From Microbacterium sp. AG238 (GTDB lineage Bacteria > Actinomycetota > Actinomycetes > Actinomycetales > Microbacteriaceae), in the NCBI RefSeq assembly GCF_003610405.1, contig NZ_RAQC01000001.1:186001-250000 (forward strand): DNA of 64,000 nucleotides. Reading direction: 5' to 3'. The notes beneath the pieces are model-generated. The model was not told the DNA's origin. It searched no databases and saw only the letters and a program-made list of their open reading frames with translations. Both the position numbers and the translations under genes were made by a program. Of this stretch, positions 17,306 to 27,300 are shown piece by piece. Positions within the stretch are counted from its first letter, which is position 1, and every line of letters begins with the position of its first letter.

Positions 17306-17311
17306 CCCTCG

Positions 17312-17317
17312 ACTCTA
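17312..17317 (-). promoter_or_regulatory. -10 box, leaderless promoter of the EEP-domain gene
   Basis: TAGAGT on the minus strand ends six bases before the GTG at 17305. Confidence 0.55.
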
Positions 17318-17350
17318 AGAGAGCGAGCCTGGACGATCGCCGGGCACGGC

Positions 17351-17356
17351 TACGCT
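17351..17356 (+). promoter_or_regulatory. -10 box, leaderless promoter of the PHP-domain gene
   Basis: TACGCT ends seven bases before the ATG at 17364. GGAGG within the spacer is too close to the ATG to serve as a ribosome site. Confidence 0.55.
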
Positions 17357-17363
17357 GTGGAGG

Positions 17364-18242
17364 ATGGGAACGGCAGAGCGCGCACCGGGGTTCCACGGCC
17401 CCAGCGACCTGCATCTGCACTCCGTGCGCTCGGACGGCACGGAGCCGCCCGCGGGAGTCGTGCAGGCGGCGCACCGAGCCGGACTGCGGACGGTCGCTCT
17501 GACGGACCACGACACGACCGCGGGCTGGGCGGAAGCCGCGGAGGCGACGGCCTCTCTGGGCATGACGCTGATCCCGGGCATGGAGCTCAGCGCGCGTCAC
17601 GAATGGCGGACCGTGCATCTGCTCGCCTACCTCTTCGACCCCGACCATCCCCGACTGCGAGCCGAGATGGAACGCATCCGCGAAGACAGGGTCGGGCGCG
17701 CCGAACGGATCGTGCGCAGCATCGCGCGCTCCCACGACCTGACGTGGGACGACGTGCTCGCCCAGACGGGGGCCGGCGCGACGGTAGGACGACCGCACAT
17801 CGCCGACGCCCTCGTCGCACGGGGCCTCGCCGCCGATCGTGCCGCCGCGTTCGCCGGCATCCTGCATCCCAGTCAAGGGCACTTCACCCCGCACTACGCG
17901 CCCGACCCGATCACCGCCGTCGAGCTGGTCGTGGCCGCCGGGGGAGTGCCGATCCTCGCGCATCCGTCGCCGAGCGGACGCGAGCGCATGATGCCGGCCG
18001 GCGTGTTGCGAGAACTCGTAGCCCACGGCCTCGCCGGCTTCGAGATCGAGCACCGCGAGAACACCGTGGACGGAAAGCGCGCCCTCCGCGCCATCGCCGC
18101 CGACCTCGATCTCATCGTGACCGGGTCGAGCGATTACCACGGTCTCGGCAAGCCGAACCAGCCCGGCGAGAACACCACCGACGACGAGATGGTCGAGCGG
18201 ATCATCGCCCGTGGCAGCGGAACGGCGCCCGTCTACGCATAG
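17364..18242 (+). CDS. PHP-domain phosphoesterase (YciV/RNase AM-like)
   Basis: This 292-residue protein has the complete set of PHP metal motifs: DLHLHS (16-21), ALTDHDTT, GMELSA, a His-bearing ILAHPSP and GSSDYHG. The length and order match the YciV/TrpH group, which hydrolyses 3',5'-nucleotide bisphosphates and trims RNA 5' ends; that specificity is inferred from the family. It ends inside a hairpin (18220-18255) and converges on the DEAD-box helicase gene. Confidence 0.9.
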   Translation: MGTAERAPGFHGPSDLHLHSVRSDGTEPPAGVVQAAHRAGLRTVALTDHDTTAGWAEAAEATASLGMTLIPGMELSARHEWRTVHLLAYLFDPDHPRLRAEMERIREDRVGRAERIVRSIARSHDLTWDDVLAQTGAGATVGRPHIADALVARGLAADRAAAFAGILHPSQGHFTPHYAPDPITAVELVVAAGGVPILAHPSPSGRERMMPAGVLRELVAHGLAGFEIEHRENTVDGKRALRAIAADLDLIVTGSSDYHGLGKPNQPGENTTDDEMVERIIARGSGTAPVYA

Positions 18243-18255
18243 ACGAGCGCCGTTC
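18220..18255. terminator. Hairpin terminator overlapping the PHP stop codon
   Basis: GAACGGCGCCCGTCT pairs with AGACGAGCGCCGTTC with one mismatch around the loop ACGCAT. The left arm encodes the last residues of the PHP protein and the TAG stop spans loop and right arm. It could serve both converging genes. Confidence 0.7.
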
Positions 18256-18275
18256 GTTCGCGATCAGACCCGTGC

Positions 18276-19724
18276 TCAGCCCGCGGCAGGAGCCGTCGCT
18301 CCCGCCGATCCCGAGCCGCCACGGCGACGGCGGCGACGCCGAGGCGAGGTCTTGCCGTCGCGGTGCTCGGAACCACCGCCGTCGTGCGTGCCCGTGCCGG
18401 CATCCGTGGCGACGGGTGTCGCGCTCTCGGACGCCGCGGCACCCTCGCCCGTGCCGCGTGAGCGGCGACGCCGCGGACGCTTCGACTCGCCCTCGGCCGA
18501 TTCCGCCGGGACCGTCTTCACGCTCTGCGTCGTGGGCAGCTTGCGCAGCCGACCCTTCGTGCCGGCGGGGATGTTCAGGTCTTCGAAGAGGTGCGGGCTC
18601 GACGAGTACGTCTCGACGGGCTCGGGCTGACCGAACTCGAGCGCGCGGTTGATGAGCGCCCACTTGTGCAGGTCTTCCCAGTCGACGAAGGTCACCGCGA
18701 TGCCGGTCTTGCCGGCACGGCCGGTGCGGCCCGCGCGGTGCAGGTAGGTCTTCTCGTCGTCGGGGATGGTGTGGTTGATCACGTGAGTGACGTCGTTCAC
18801 GTCGATGCCGCGGGCGGCGACGTCGGTGGCGATGAGGACGTCCTTCTTGCCGGCCTTGAACGCGGCCATCGAGCGCTCGCGCGCCTCCTGGCTCATGTCG
18901 CCGTGGACGGCGGCGGCGTTGAAGCCGCGGTCGCCGAGCTCGTCGACGAGCTTCTGGGCGGCACGCTTGGTGCGCGTGAAGATGACGGCCTTCTCGCGCC
19001 CCTCGGACTGCAGGATGCGGGCGATGACCTCGTCCTTGTCGAGCGAGTGCGCGCGGTAGACGAGGTGTTTGATGTTGGCCTGTGTCAGACCCTCGTCGGG
19101 GTCGTTGGCGCGCATGTGGATCGGGTTCGACATGAAGCGCCGCGCCAGAGCGACGATCGGTCCCGGCATGGTCGCGGAGAAGAGCTGCGTGTGACGGACC
19201 GCGGGAACCTTCGAGAAGATCTTCTCGATGTCGGGCAGGAAGCCGAGGTCGAGCATCTTGTCGGCCTCGTCGAGCACGACCTCGGTCGCGTTGGAGAGGT
19301 CGAGGAGTCGCTGGCCCGCGAGGTCGATCAGGCGGCCCGGCGTGCCGACGACGATCTGGGCTCCGGCCTTGAGCTGGTCGATCTGCCCCTCGTAGGCCTT
19401 GCCGCCGTAGATCGCGACGACGCTCGTGGGGCGGTTGCGGGTGAGCATGTCCATGTCTTCGAAGACCTGGACGGCGAGTTCGCGCGTCGGGACGACGATC
19501 AGTGCCTTCACACCCGGCGCCGGGTCGAGTCCCAGACGCTGGACGACGGGGATGCCGAAGCCGAACGTCTTACCGGTTCCCGTCTTGGCCTGGCCGATGA
19601 TGTCCTGGCCGGGAAGACCCAGCGGGATCGTCTGCTCCTGGATGGGGAAGGCATCGACGATGCCCTTCTCGGCGAGAGCGTCGACGATGTCCTGGTCGAC
19701 GCCGAGATCAGCGAATGTGGTCAT
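18276..19724 (-). CDS. rhlE: DEAD-box ATP-dependent RNA helicase (RhlE-like)
   Basis: This 482-residue helicase has the Q motif (FPIQEQTI), motif I AKTGTGKT, PTRELA, motif II DEADKMLDLGF, motif III SATM, and C-lobe motifs TRTKRAAQ, TDVAARGIDV and HRAGRTGRAG. The last 90 residues are a disordered basic tail rich in Arg, Ser and Gly, typical of RNA-binding extensions. It remodels RNA, probably in ribosome assembly or RNA decay. It is the Rv3211 counterpart. The 130-bp upstream gap gives a possible long leader with a GC-rich hairpin (19801-19821). Confidence 0.95.
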   Translation of the reverse strand: MTTFADLGVDQDIVDALAEKGIVDAFPIQEQTIPLGLPGQDIIGQAKTGTGKTFGFGIPVVQRLGLDPAPGVKALIVVPTRELAVQVFEDMDMLTRNRPTSVVAIYGGKAYEGQIDQLKAGAQIVVGTPGRLIDLAGQRLLDLSNATEVVLDEADKMLDLGFLPDIEKIFSKVPAVRHTQLFSATMPGPIVALARRFMSNPIHMRANDPDEGLTQANIKHLVYRAHSLDKDEVIARILQSEGREKAVIFTRTKRAAQKLVDELGDRGFNAAAVHGDMSQEARERSMAAFKAGKKDVLIATDVAARGIDVNDVTHVINHTIPDDEKTYLHRAGRTGRAGKTGIAVTFVDWEDLHKWALINRALEFGQPEPVETYSSSPHLFEDLNIPAGTKGRLRKLPTTQSVKTVPAESAEGESKRPRRRRSRGTGEGAAASESATPVATDAGTGTHDGGGSEHRDGKTSPRRRRRRRGGSGSAGATAPAAG

Positions 19725-19800
19725 GGATGACGTGCCTGTCTGGCGGTGAGAAGCCGCCGGTGATGTGGGTCCACGCCCTTCACTCAGCCACAGGCGCGGG

Positions 19801-19821
19801 GCCCCGGTCCGATGCCGGGGC
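19801..19821. promoter_or_regulatory. GC-rich hairpin in the helicase/ferritin-like divergent gap
   Basis: GCCCCGG (19801-19807) pairs with CCGGGGC (19815-19821) around a seven-base loop. It lies 77-97 bases upstream of the helicase ATG on the minus strand. If the helicase promoter is farther upstream, the hairpin would be in its 5' leader. Confidence 0.4.
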
Positions 19822-19842
19822 GCATCCAGCCTACCGCGACCC

Positions 19843-19848
19843 TAGGCT
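19843..19848 (+). promoter_or_regulatory. -10 box, leaderless promoter of the ferritin-like gene
   Basis: TAGGCT ends six bases before GTG at 19855. A second GTG follows directly at 19858. Confidence 0.55.
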
Positions 19849-19854
19849 GGAGCC

Positions 19855-20571
19855 GTGGTGAGCTGGTTCTTCAAGCGCAAGCGTCCCGTCGGCCGCACCC
19901 TGCGGCTGCGATCCCGAGGCGACTACGGGGATGTCCGCCGCGTCGACTTCGAGGAGCTCGCTCCCGACGTCGAGACGTTCCTCGGCCAGGCCGCCTATCT
20001 GCAGCTCGGCTACTTCGAGACGCTGAGCGACCTCATCGCCTCGACTCCCGAGCTCTCTCAGAAGGAGTCGCTGTCGCTGGCGGCGGGCACAGCGCTGCTG
20101 AAGCACCGCGAGCTCGTCGGAGTCATCCGCGACCGCGGCGCCGATCCGCTCGAGCTCATGCTGCCCTTCCGGGAGCCTCTCGATGCGTTCCGCCGTGCGA
20201 CCCACGGGGCACGGCCGCTCGAGACGATGCTGTCGGTGCACCTCACGGCCGGGATGCTGGACGACTTCTACCTCGCCCTATCGGCGAGCTACGGCGAGAC
20301 CGGGCGCCAGGTCGCCGTCATCCTGCGAGCCCACGACGATCGCAGCGCGCTGGTGCGGATCATCACGGACGCGATCGCCGCCGACGAGCAGTGGCGCGGG
20401 CTGCTGTCGCTCTGGGGGCGGCGTCTCGTCGGAGACACGCTGCTGATCGCGCGCGCGGCGCTGCGATCGACCTCGCTCCAGCCCGCTGATGAGAAGCGGG
20501 TCGAGCCCACGTACGCGGATGTCATCGCGGCGCATTCGCGCCGCATGGCTGCGATGGGGCTCGAAGCCTGA
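19855..20571 (+). CDS. Ferritin-like-fold protein (Rv3210c type, MiaE-related)
   Basis: This 238-residue, mostly helical protein is predicted to be a ferritin-like four-helix bundle, and it occupies the place of Rv3210c beside the rhlE homologue. A diiron site would need two Glu plus ExxH motifs. Helix 2 has LLKHREL, with the His but without a Glu three residues before it, so the metal site looks incomplete. Function is unknown. The GTG start fits a leaderless transcript. It converges on the small membrane protein gene with 14 bp between stops. Confidence 0.7.
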   Translation: MVSWFFKRKRPVGRTLRLRSRGDYGDVRRVDFEELAPDVETFLGQAAYLQLGYFETLSDLIASTPELSQKESLSLAAGTALLKHRELVGVIRDRGADPLELMLPFREPLDAFRRATHGARPLETMLSVHLTAGMLDDFYLALSASYGETGRQVAVILRAHDDRSALVRIITDAIAADEQWRGLLSLWGRRLVGDTLLIARAALRSTSLQPADEKRVEPTYADVIAAHSRRMAAMGLEA

Positions 20572-20585
20572 CGCGCCGCGGACGG

Positions 20586-20876
20586 TCAGCCGATACGCAG
20601 ACGGCGCCGCTCCGCCGCGTCGGTTCGAGCTCGCGATCGTGTCATCAGCACGAGAACGAGGGGCACGACGACGGCGGGCGCCAGAACCGACACCACCCAG
20701 ATGACGGGGTTGTCGAACGCGATGCCCGCCCAGGTCAGCGTCGCCCAGGCGATACCGCCGATGACGGCCCCCAGGACGGGGGCAGCCGCGGCACCCCTCG
20801 CCTCGCGCCCACGCACCACGAACTCGGCTGCGAGCCCGATCGCAGCGCCGATGATGAGCGCCAGGACGATCTGCAC
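20586..20876 (-). CDS. Small three-helix membrane protein
   Basis: This 96-residue protein has three predicted membrane helices (about 2-19, 31-50, 58-80) and a basic C-terminus (SRARTDAAERRRLRIG). I do not recognise a named family. The GTG at 20876 lies two bases after the DUF3107 stop, so the two genes are probably one operon. The longer upstream frame would cover DUF3107 and is rejected. Confidence 0.75.
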   Translation of the reverse strand: MQIVLALIIGAAIGLAAEFVVRGREARGAAAAPVLGAVIGGIAWATLTWAGIAFDNPVIWVVSVLAPAVVVPLVLVLMTRSRARTDAAERRRLRIG

Positions 20877-20878
20877 GG

Positions 20879-21103
20879 TCAGGCCACGAAGCCCACGCGG
20901 CGGGTCTGGTCGGTGCCGACCTCGACGAAGGCGATGCCGGCCGTCGGGACGATGTAGGAGCTGCCCTTGGCGTCGCTCAGCTCGACGAACGGAGCGCCGG
21001 AGGTGAGGGCTTCGGAGACGGTCGCGCGAACCGCTTCCGCGGACTCGTTGGATTCGAGGCTGAGCTCGCGGCCGGTGTTCGCGATGCCGATACGGATCTC
21101 CAC
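20879..21103 (-). CDS. DUF3107 protein (TB9.4-like)
   Basis: This 74-residue protein starts with GTG and reads VEIRIGIANTGREL, with a typical DUF3107 end TRRVGFVA. GGAGGAGGA (21111-21119) is a strong ribosome site seven bases upstream. It is the counterpart of Rv3208A, a small conserved actinobacterial protein of unknown function. In M. tuberculosis it likewise lies between the rhlE homologue and adnAB. Confidence 0.9.
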   Translation of the reverse strand: MEIRIGIANTGRELSLESNESAEAVRATVSEALTSGAPFVELSDAKGSSYIVPTAGIAFVEVGTDQTRRVGFVA

Positions 21104-21230
21104 GGATACATCCTCCTCCGCGTCCGTGCCTCGGACGCTCTTCGACTCTACGACACCGTCCGGGCCGGGATGCCGGTGCGGTCACGCCCTGGGCGAACGC
21201 TGCCGGCGTCGCGGTGTCGGCGGGGGCGGT

Positions 21231-21236
21231 TAGCGT
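21231..21236 (+). promoter_or_regulatory. -10 box, leaderless adnA promoter
   Basis: TAGCGT ends seven bases before ATG at 21244 and no ribosome site lies between. It favours 21244 over the in-frame ATG at 21214. Confidence 0.55.
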
Positions 21237-21243
21237 GGATGGC

Positions 21244-24200
21244 ATGGCTCACGTCTCGGTCGGCATCGCGCCCGATGCCGCTCAGGCGCAGGTGCTGGCG
21301 CTCCCCGCCGAGACGAGCGCCGTCGTGGTGGGCGCCCCCGGAACGGGCAAGACACGGACCATCGTCGAACGGGTGCGCCGTCTGGTCGCCGACGGACTCG
21401 ACCCCGACACCCTCGTCGTCCTCACGGCCACGCGTCAGGCCGCGACCGACCTGCGCGACGATCTCGGCGTCGCGGTCGGCGTCGCCACGGCAGGCCCGCT
21501 GGCACGCTCGGTGCCCGCGTTCGCGTTCCAGATCGTGCGCGCAGACGCGGTGAGACGGGGCGTCGACCCGCCGCGTCTGCTGACCGGCGGCGACGAAGAC
21601 GCGATCATCCGTGACCTCCTCGACGGTGACGCCGACGACGAGATCGCCGGGCGACCCCGGTGGCCGGCCGAGCTGCCTGCGCACGTTCGCGACTCGCGCG
21701 GTTTCCGAGCGGAACTCCGCGCGTTCATCGCGGAGTGCACCGCTGCGGGCATCGATCACCGCGTTCTCGCCGCGCGCGCGGTTCGAGAGGGCAGACCGGC
21801 GTGGCAAGCGGCGGCGTCGTTCATGTCGGAGTACTTCGCGGTGCGCGACGCCATGCGCGGCGCACATCGCGACGCCGCAGGGCTCATCCGGGAAGCGGTC
21901 ACGATCGTCTCGCGGCACGGGGTCCCGCGGTTGCGGGTCGTGCTCGTCGACGACGCGCAGGAACTGACCGCCGGCGGCGTCGACCTCCTCGAGGCATGTC
22001 GCGCGCGCGGCATCGCGGTGGTCGCCTTCGGTGACCCGGACGTCGGGTCGGGCGCGTTCCGCGGCGCGACTCCGGAGAACTTCGCTCGACTCGCGGCCGG
22101 GGGCGATGTCCTCGTGCTCGACACGGTGCACCGGGCGGGGGGCCGCCACGCGGCGCTCGTCTCGACGGTCACCGCCCGCATCGGTGCGGTGGGCTTGGTC
22201 GCGCATCGTCGGGCGCCGGATCCGGAGGGCACGATGGCGGGCGTTCGCGCCCTGGCGCTGCGGTCCCGCTCCGAGGAGTTCGACGCCGTGGCGCGACTGC
22301 TTCGCGAACGGCATGTGCACCACGGCGTCCCGTGGGAGGAATGCGCCGTCATCGCCCACGACAGCCGTCAGGTGACGGCGCTCGAGGCCGAGCTCGCCGC
22401 CCGCGATGTGCCGACGGCGACCTCGGGCACGGGTACCTCGCTCGGCGAGTCGCCCGTCGTGCGCGACCTGCTGCGGCTCGTCGACCTGGCGGCACGGCCG
22501 GGGGAGACATGGCAGCGCGACGAGGTCATCGCCGCGCTCTCCGGTGCGGGGCTCGATGCCGTGGACCAGCGCCGGCTGCGTTCGGCGCTGCGCCAGGCGT
22601 TCCCACCGGATGAGAGCGAGCCCGTCTCCGCCTGGGAGTTGCTGCGGTCGGCGATGCTCCATCCCGCGGAGCTCGCCCTCCTCGACCTGCGTGAGGCTCG
22701 GCGCGCCGCGCGGGTCGCCGAGACGCTGCGTGGCGTCGCCGACCTCATCGCCGACGACGCCACCGCACACGAGCTGCTCTGGGCGGCCTGGGAGGGGTCG
22801 GGCCGCGAACGGGGTCTGCGCGAGGCCGCGCGGGGCCACGGACCGTTGGCCGCACAGGCCGATCGCGACCTCGACGCCGTCGTGGCGCTGTTCCAAGCGG
22901 CCAAGCGGCATGGCGAGCGCGAGGACGGCACGACGCCCGTGGCGTTCCTCCGCGGCATCCTCGACGCCGACGTCGGCGACGACCGCTTCGTGCCGCCGCC
23001 GATGAGCGGCGCCGTCCGCGTGTTGACGCCGGCGGCGGCCCTCGGCACCGAGTTCGACACCGTCGTCGTCGCGGGTGTGCAGGACGGGATCTGGCCGAAC
23101 CTGCGGGTGCGCGGCGGCCTGCTCGACACGTGGCGGCTGCCGTTCCACGATCCCGCGGTCGCGGACGCACTCGATCGTCGTCGGGGCGTGCTCCACGACG
23201 AGCTCCGGCTGTTCGCCCGAGCGGTGTCGCGGGCGCGAGAACTCGTCATCGTCACGGCGGTCGACGACGACGACACCGGGCCCAGCCCGTTCTTCGAGCT
23301 TCTTCCGGAGGCCGAGGGCGCCCCGCCCGAAGCCGCCCATCCGCTGACGCTCCGAGGTCTCGTCGCGCGGCACCGCCGCACGCTCACCGATTCCGGCTCG
23401 ACCGAGGGTGATCGCCGCAAAGCGGCCGGGCAGCTGGCGCTCCTGGCCGATGCGGGCATCGCGGGCGCCGATCCCGGCGACTGGTTCGGGGTGCGGCCTT
23501 TGACCACGACGGCACCGCTGCGCGATCGCGAGGTCGAGACCATCCGCGTGTCGCCCTCGCGTCTGGAGACACTCGAAGAGTGCCAGCTCAACTGGGTCAT
23601 CGCCGACCTCGGCGGCGATACGTCCAGCGCCACCGCGGGAATCGGCACGATCGTGCACAGCGCCCTCGAGATCGCGTCTCCCGACGAGGAATCCCTGTGG
23701 CAGGCGGTCGCGTCGCGCTGGAGCGAGCTCGAGTTCGAGTCCGCCTGGCGCGAGCGTGCGGAGCGTGCCCGTGCGCGCGATCTGGTGCGTCGTCTCGCCC
23801 GGTACCTGCGCGACTTCGACCGTGACGGCGGGCGCTTGTTGGGAGCCGAGCCGCGTTTCGAGGTCGAGCTCGCCCATGACGACGCCGAGGGACGCATCGT
23901 CCTGAGCGGTGCGGTCGACCGGGTCGAGCTCCGTGCAGACGGGAGTGTCGTCATCGTTGATCTGAAGACCGGTAAGCGCGAGCCGCAGACCGACCGTGCC
24001 GTGACCCAGCACGCACAGCTCGCCGCCTATCAACTGGCGCACGAGCACGGCGCGATCCCCGCGGCAGCCGGGCTGCCACCGGGCGGAGCGATGCTGCTCG
24101 TGCTGCGTCCGACCGCAGCGACGAAGGACTACGCGGCGCCGCGCCAACCGCCTTTCGGCGACGAAGAGCGTGCCGCCTTCCTCGGACGGGTACGCGGAGC

Positions 24201-24315
24201 CGCGCGCGTGATGGGGGGAGACAGCTTCGAGGCTCCCTTCGAAGAGCACTGCCGAGACGATCATTCCTATGGGCTCTGCCGGATCCACACGATCGCGGCG
24301 GTGAGCGCGACATGA
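21244..24315 (+). CDS. adnA: AdnA-type helicase-nuclease subunit
   Basis: This 1023-residue protein is one half of the AdnAB helicase-nuclease that resects DNA double-strand breaks in Actinobacteria. The UvrD-like motor has Walker A GAPGTGKT (30-37) and VLVDDAQEL in place of the usual DExQ box, which may weaken ATP hydrolysis. The C-terminal RecB nuclease domain has SGAVDRVEL and VIVDLKTGKRE (metal Asp and catalytic Lys). Cysteines at EECQLNW and near the C-terminus (EHCRDDHSYGLCRIH) are candidate cluster ligands, not proven. The stop overlaps adnB by four bases (ATGA), as expected for an obligate heterodimer. Confidence 0.93.
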   Translation: MAHVSVGIAPDAAQAQVLALPAETSAVVVGAPGTGKTRTIVERVRRLVADGLDPDTLVVLTATRQAATDLRDDLGVAVGVATAGPLARSVPAFAFQIVRADAVRRGVDPPRLLTGGDEDAIIRDLLDGDADDEIAGRPRWPAELPAHVRDSRGFRAELRAFIAECTAAGIDHRVLAARAVREGRPAWQAAASFMSEYFAVRDAMRGAHRDAAGLIREAVTIVSRHGVPRLRVVLVDDAQELTAGGVDLLEACRARGIAVVAFGDPDVGSGAFRGATPENFARLAAGGDVLVLDTVHRAGGRHAALVSTVTARIGAVGLVAHRRAPDPEGTMAGVRALALRSRSEEFDAVARLLRERHVHHGVPWEECAVIAHDSRQVTALEAELAARDVPTATSGTGTSLGESPVVRDLLRLVDLAARPGETWQRDEVIAALSGAGLDAVDQRRLRSALRQAFPPDESEPVSAWELLRSAMLHPAELALLDLREARRAARVAETLRGVADLIADDATAHELLWAAWEGSGRERGLREAARGHGPLAAQADRDLDAVVALFQAAKRHGEREDGTTPVAFLRGILDADVGDDRFVPPPMSGAVRVLTPAAALGTEFDTVVVAGVQDGIWPNLRVRGGLLDTWRLPFHDPAVADALDRRRGVLHDELRLFARAVSRARELVIVTAVDDDDTGPSPFFELLPEAEGAPPEAAHPLTLRGLVARHRRTLTDSGSTEGDRRKAAGQLALLADAGIAGADPGDWFGVRPLTTTAPLRDREVETIRVSPSRLETLEECQLNWVIADLGGDTSSATAGIGTIVHSALEIASPDEESLWQAVASRWSELEFESAWRERAERARARDLVRRLARYLRDFDRDGGRLLGAEPRFEVELAHDDAEGRIVLSGAVDRVELRADGSVVIVDLKTGKREPQTDRAVTQHAQLAAYQLAHEHGAIPAAAGLPPGGAMLLVLRPTAATKDYAAPRQPPFGDEERAAFLGRVRGAARVMGGDSFEAPFEEHCRDDHSYGLCRIHTIAAVSAT

Positions 24316-27300
24316 TGGTCTCTCCCGCGGCCTTGGCGGCCGCCCTGGGCCAGTTCCCGCCGACACCCGAGCAGAGCGCGGTGATCGCCGCGCCGCTCGC
24401 GCCTGCCCTCGTCGTCGCCGGAGCGGGCAGCGGCAAGACCGAGACGATGGCGGGCCGCGTCGTCTGGCTCGTCGCGAACGGGCATGTCGCGCGATCGGGC
24501 ATTCTCGGTCTGACCTTTACGCGCAAGGCAGCGGGCGAGCTGAGCGAACGCATCCGACGGCGCCTCGACCGTCTCGCCGAGTTCGAAGACGCCGGCCTCG
24601 TGCCACACCTCGACGCGCTCCACCGTCGCGGCGCGCTCGACGTCTTCGTCGAACTCGAACGGACGGGCGATCCGGGCGGCGCCCGGCGTCACGCCGCCCA
24701 GCGACGCCTCGTCGACGACACGGGGGCCGCGACGCTCGGGCCCGCGACCGACTCGCTGCTCGAGCGCCCGACCGTGTCGACCTACAACAGCTTCGCCGAC
24801 GGCATCGTCCGTGAGAACGCGGTGCGCATCGGGCGCGACCCCGAGGCGGCGGTCCTCAGCGAGTCGGCTGCATGGCTGCTGATGCGTCGCGTCGTCCTCG
24901 ATTCCGACGACGAGCGCCTCGAGACGCGCGACAACGCCCTGCGCAGCATCATCGACGGGGCGCTGCGGATCGCACGCGACGGGGTCGACAACCTGGTGGA
25001 CTTCGACGAGCTCGCGCGTTTCGGACTCGCCTTCCAAGATGTGCTGGAGCGCCCCTCGACACGCAGCGGCACCACGGTCTACGCCGACGTCGCACGGGCC
25101 GCCGAGCAGGTCGCGGGCCTGCCTCTGCTCGCCGATCTCGCGGTCGAGTACCAGCGGCGCAAGCTGCGTTCCGGCGTCATCGACTTCTCCGACCAGGTGG
25201 CGGGAGCGTTGACGATCGTGCGCACTCACCCGGCGGTGGCGGCGGACCTCCGCTCGCGATATCCCGTCGTCCTGCTCGATGAGTATCAAGACACCTCAGT
25301 CGTGCAGACCGAGTTGCTGAGTGCCGTGTTCGCCGGGACCTCGGTGATGGCCGTCGGCGATCCCCACCAGTCCATCTACGGCTGGCGAGGTGCGAGCGCG
25401 GGCAATCTGGGCGACTTCGCCGCCGCGTTCGCGCCCGAGGGCGGGTCGGGCCGGTTCTCCCTGGCGACCAGCTGGCGCAACAGCGAGCGGATCCTGGATG
25501 CCGCCAACGCGGTGCTCGCACCGCTCGCGGAGCGGTCCCCGGTACCCGTCGACCGGCTCCGCCCCCGCCCGAACGCACCCGACGGCGGGGTCGAGATCGC
25601 GTTCGAAGCCGACCTCGACGCCGAGACCGAGCGGGTAGCCGCCTGGTTCGAGGAGGTTCGGGCGCAACGGCACGGACGCGGGCTGCCCACGAGCGCGGCG
25701 ATCCTCCTGCGCAGCAAGAAGCACATGGTGCGGTTCGCCGATGCCCTCGCGCGACGCGGCATCCCGCACCGGATCCTCGGGCTGGGCGGACTGCTCAGCA
25801 CGCCCGAGGTCGTCGACGTCGTCTCCGCGCTGCGGGTGATCAGCGATCCCACCGCGGGGTCGGCGCTGCTGCGGCTCCTCGGCGGACCTCGATGGTCGAT
25901 CGGTCTTCGAGATCTGCGCTCGCTCGCCGAGCTCGGGCGGCGGCTCGAGCGCTCGGACGTCGCACTGCAGCCGCTCACACGCGAGAGCGCGACGGACGAG
26001 AACGCGTCGCTCATCGATGCGCTCGACTTCTTCGTGCGCGTCGGACCCGATCATGGATGGTTCGCCGACTTCAGCCCCCTCGGCCGCGATCGCCTCCGCG
26101 AGGCTGCCGCGACGTTCGCCGGTCTGCGGCGGGCCTCGTCGATGCCCATTCCCGAGCTCGTGCGGCTGATCGAGGCGGAGCTGCGTCTCGACATCGAGTT
26201 GGCGGCGAACGAGAGCCGGGGGCCCGCTCGTATCGCATCGGATCAGCTGCGAGCCTTCGTCGACGAGCTGCAGGGGTTCCTCGCGACCGACGAGTCAGGA
26301 TCGCTCCCGAGCCTGCTCGCGTGGCTCGACCACGCCGAGCGGCAGGACGAGTTCGCGCCGCGGACCGAGCCGCCCGAAGACGACGTGGTGCAGATCCTGA
26401 CGATCCACGGCTCGAAAGGCTTGGAGTGGGATGCGGTGGCCGTCGGCCGGGTCGTGGCCGACGAACTGCCCGCCCGCCCACGCGACAAGCAGGGCTGGCT
26501 CGGTTTCGGAGTGCTCCCTTATGCGTTCCGAGGTGATGCTCGCTGGCTGCCCCCGTTGGGATGGGAAGCACACGCCGCACCGACGCAGCAGGATCTGAAA
26601 GCCGCACTCACCCGGTTCGCCGAAGACAACGCCGATCGTCAACGCGAGGAGGAGCGCCGTCTCGCGTACGTCGCGGTGACGCGCGCGCGTGACGCGCTTC
26701 TGCTGAGCGGTTCGCACTGGTCGGGCACCCGCAACCCCCGCGGTCCGAGCCCCTTCCTGCGCGAGATCGCGGGCGCGCTCGGCGCAGACCGGCCCGACGC
26801 TGAACCGGGGGAGAACCCTTACAACGACCGTCGCCAGACCATGCGCTGGCCGCTCGACCCGTTGGGGGCGCGCCGCTCGCGAGTCGAGTCGGCCGCCGAA
26901 CTCGCACGTGCCGCGCGAGCGAGCGACACGCGCGACGCACCCGAACGTGACCTGGCCCTCCTTCTGGCGGAGCGCGAGGAGCGCGCCGCGGGCACCCGAC
27001 GCGTCGCGCCCACCCGCATCCCCGCGTCACGCTTCAAGGACTTCGCCGCCGACTACGACTCCGCGGTGGAGTCGACCCTGCGCCCGCTTCCGGAGCGGCC
27101 GTACCGGGAGACCCGGCTGGGAACGCGATTCCATGCATGGGTCGAGCAGCGCTCCGGGATCACCGCGCGCGGCCCGCAACCAGACGCGCCCCTGTGGGAT
27201 GTCGACGACCCGGTCGACGGCATCGGCGGCGGCGCGGCGGACGGCGACCTGAGCCGGCTGCAGGAGGTCTTCCTGCGGTCCGAGTGGGCCGATCTGCAGC

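Noticed and set aside
16394..18652. 752-codon open frame spanning the EEP and PHP genes
   Set aside because: It is antisense to one gene and out of frame with the other; both real genes have intact motifs and leaderless promoters.
21148..24366. 1072-codon open frame antisense to adnA
   Set aside because: It is opposite a gene with complete helicase and nuclease motifs; the translation is Arg/His-rich with no conserved domain.
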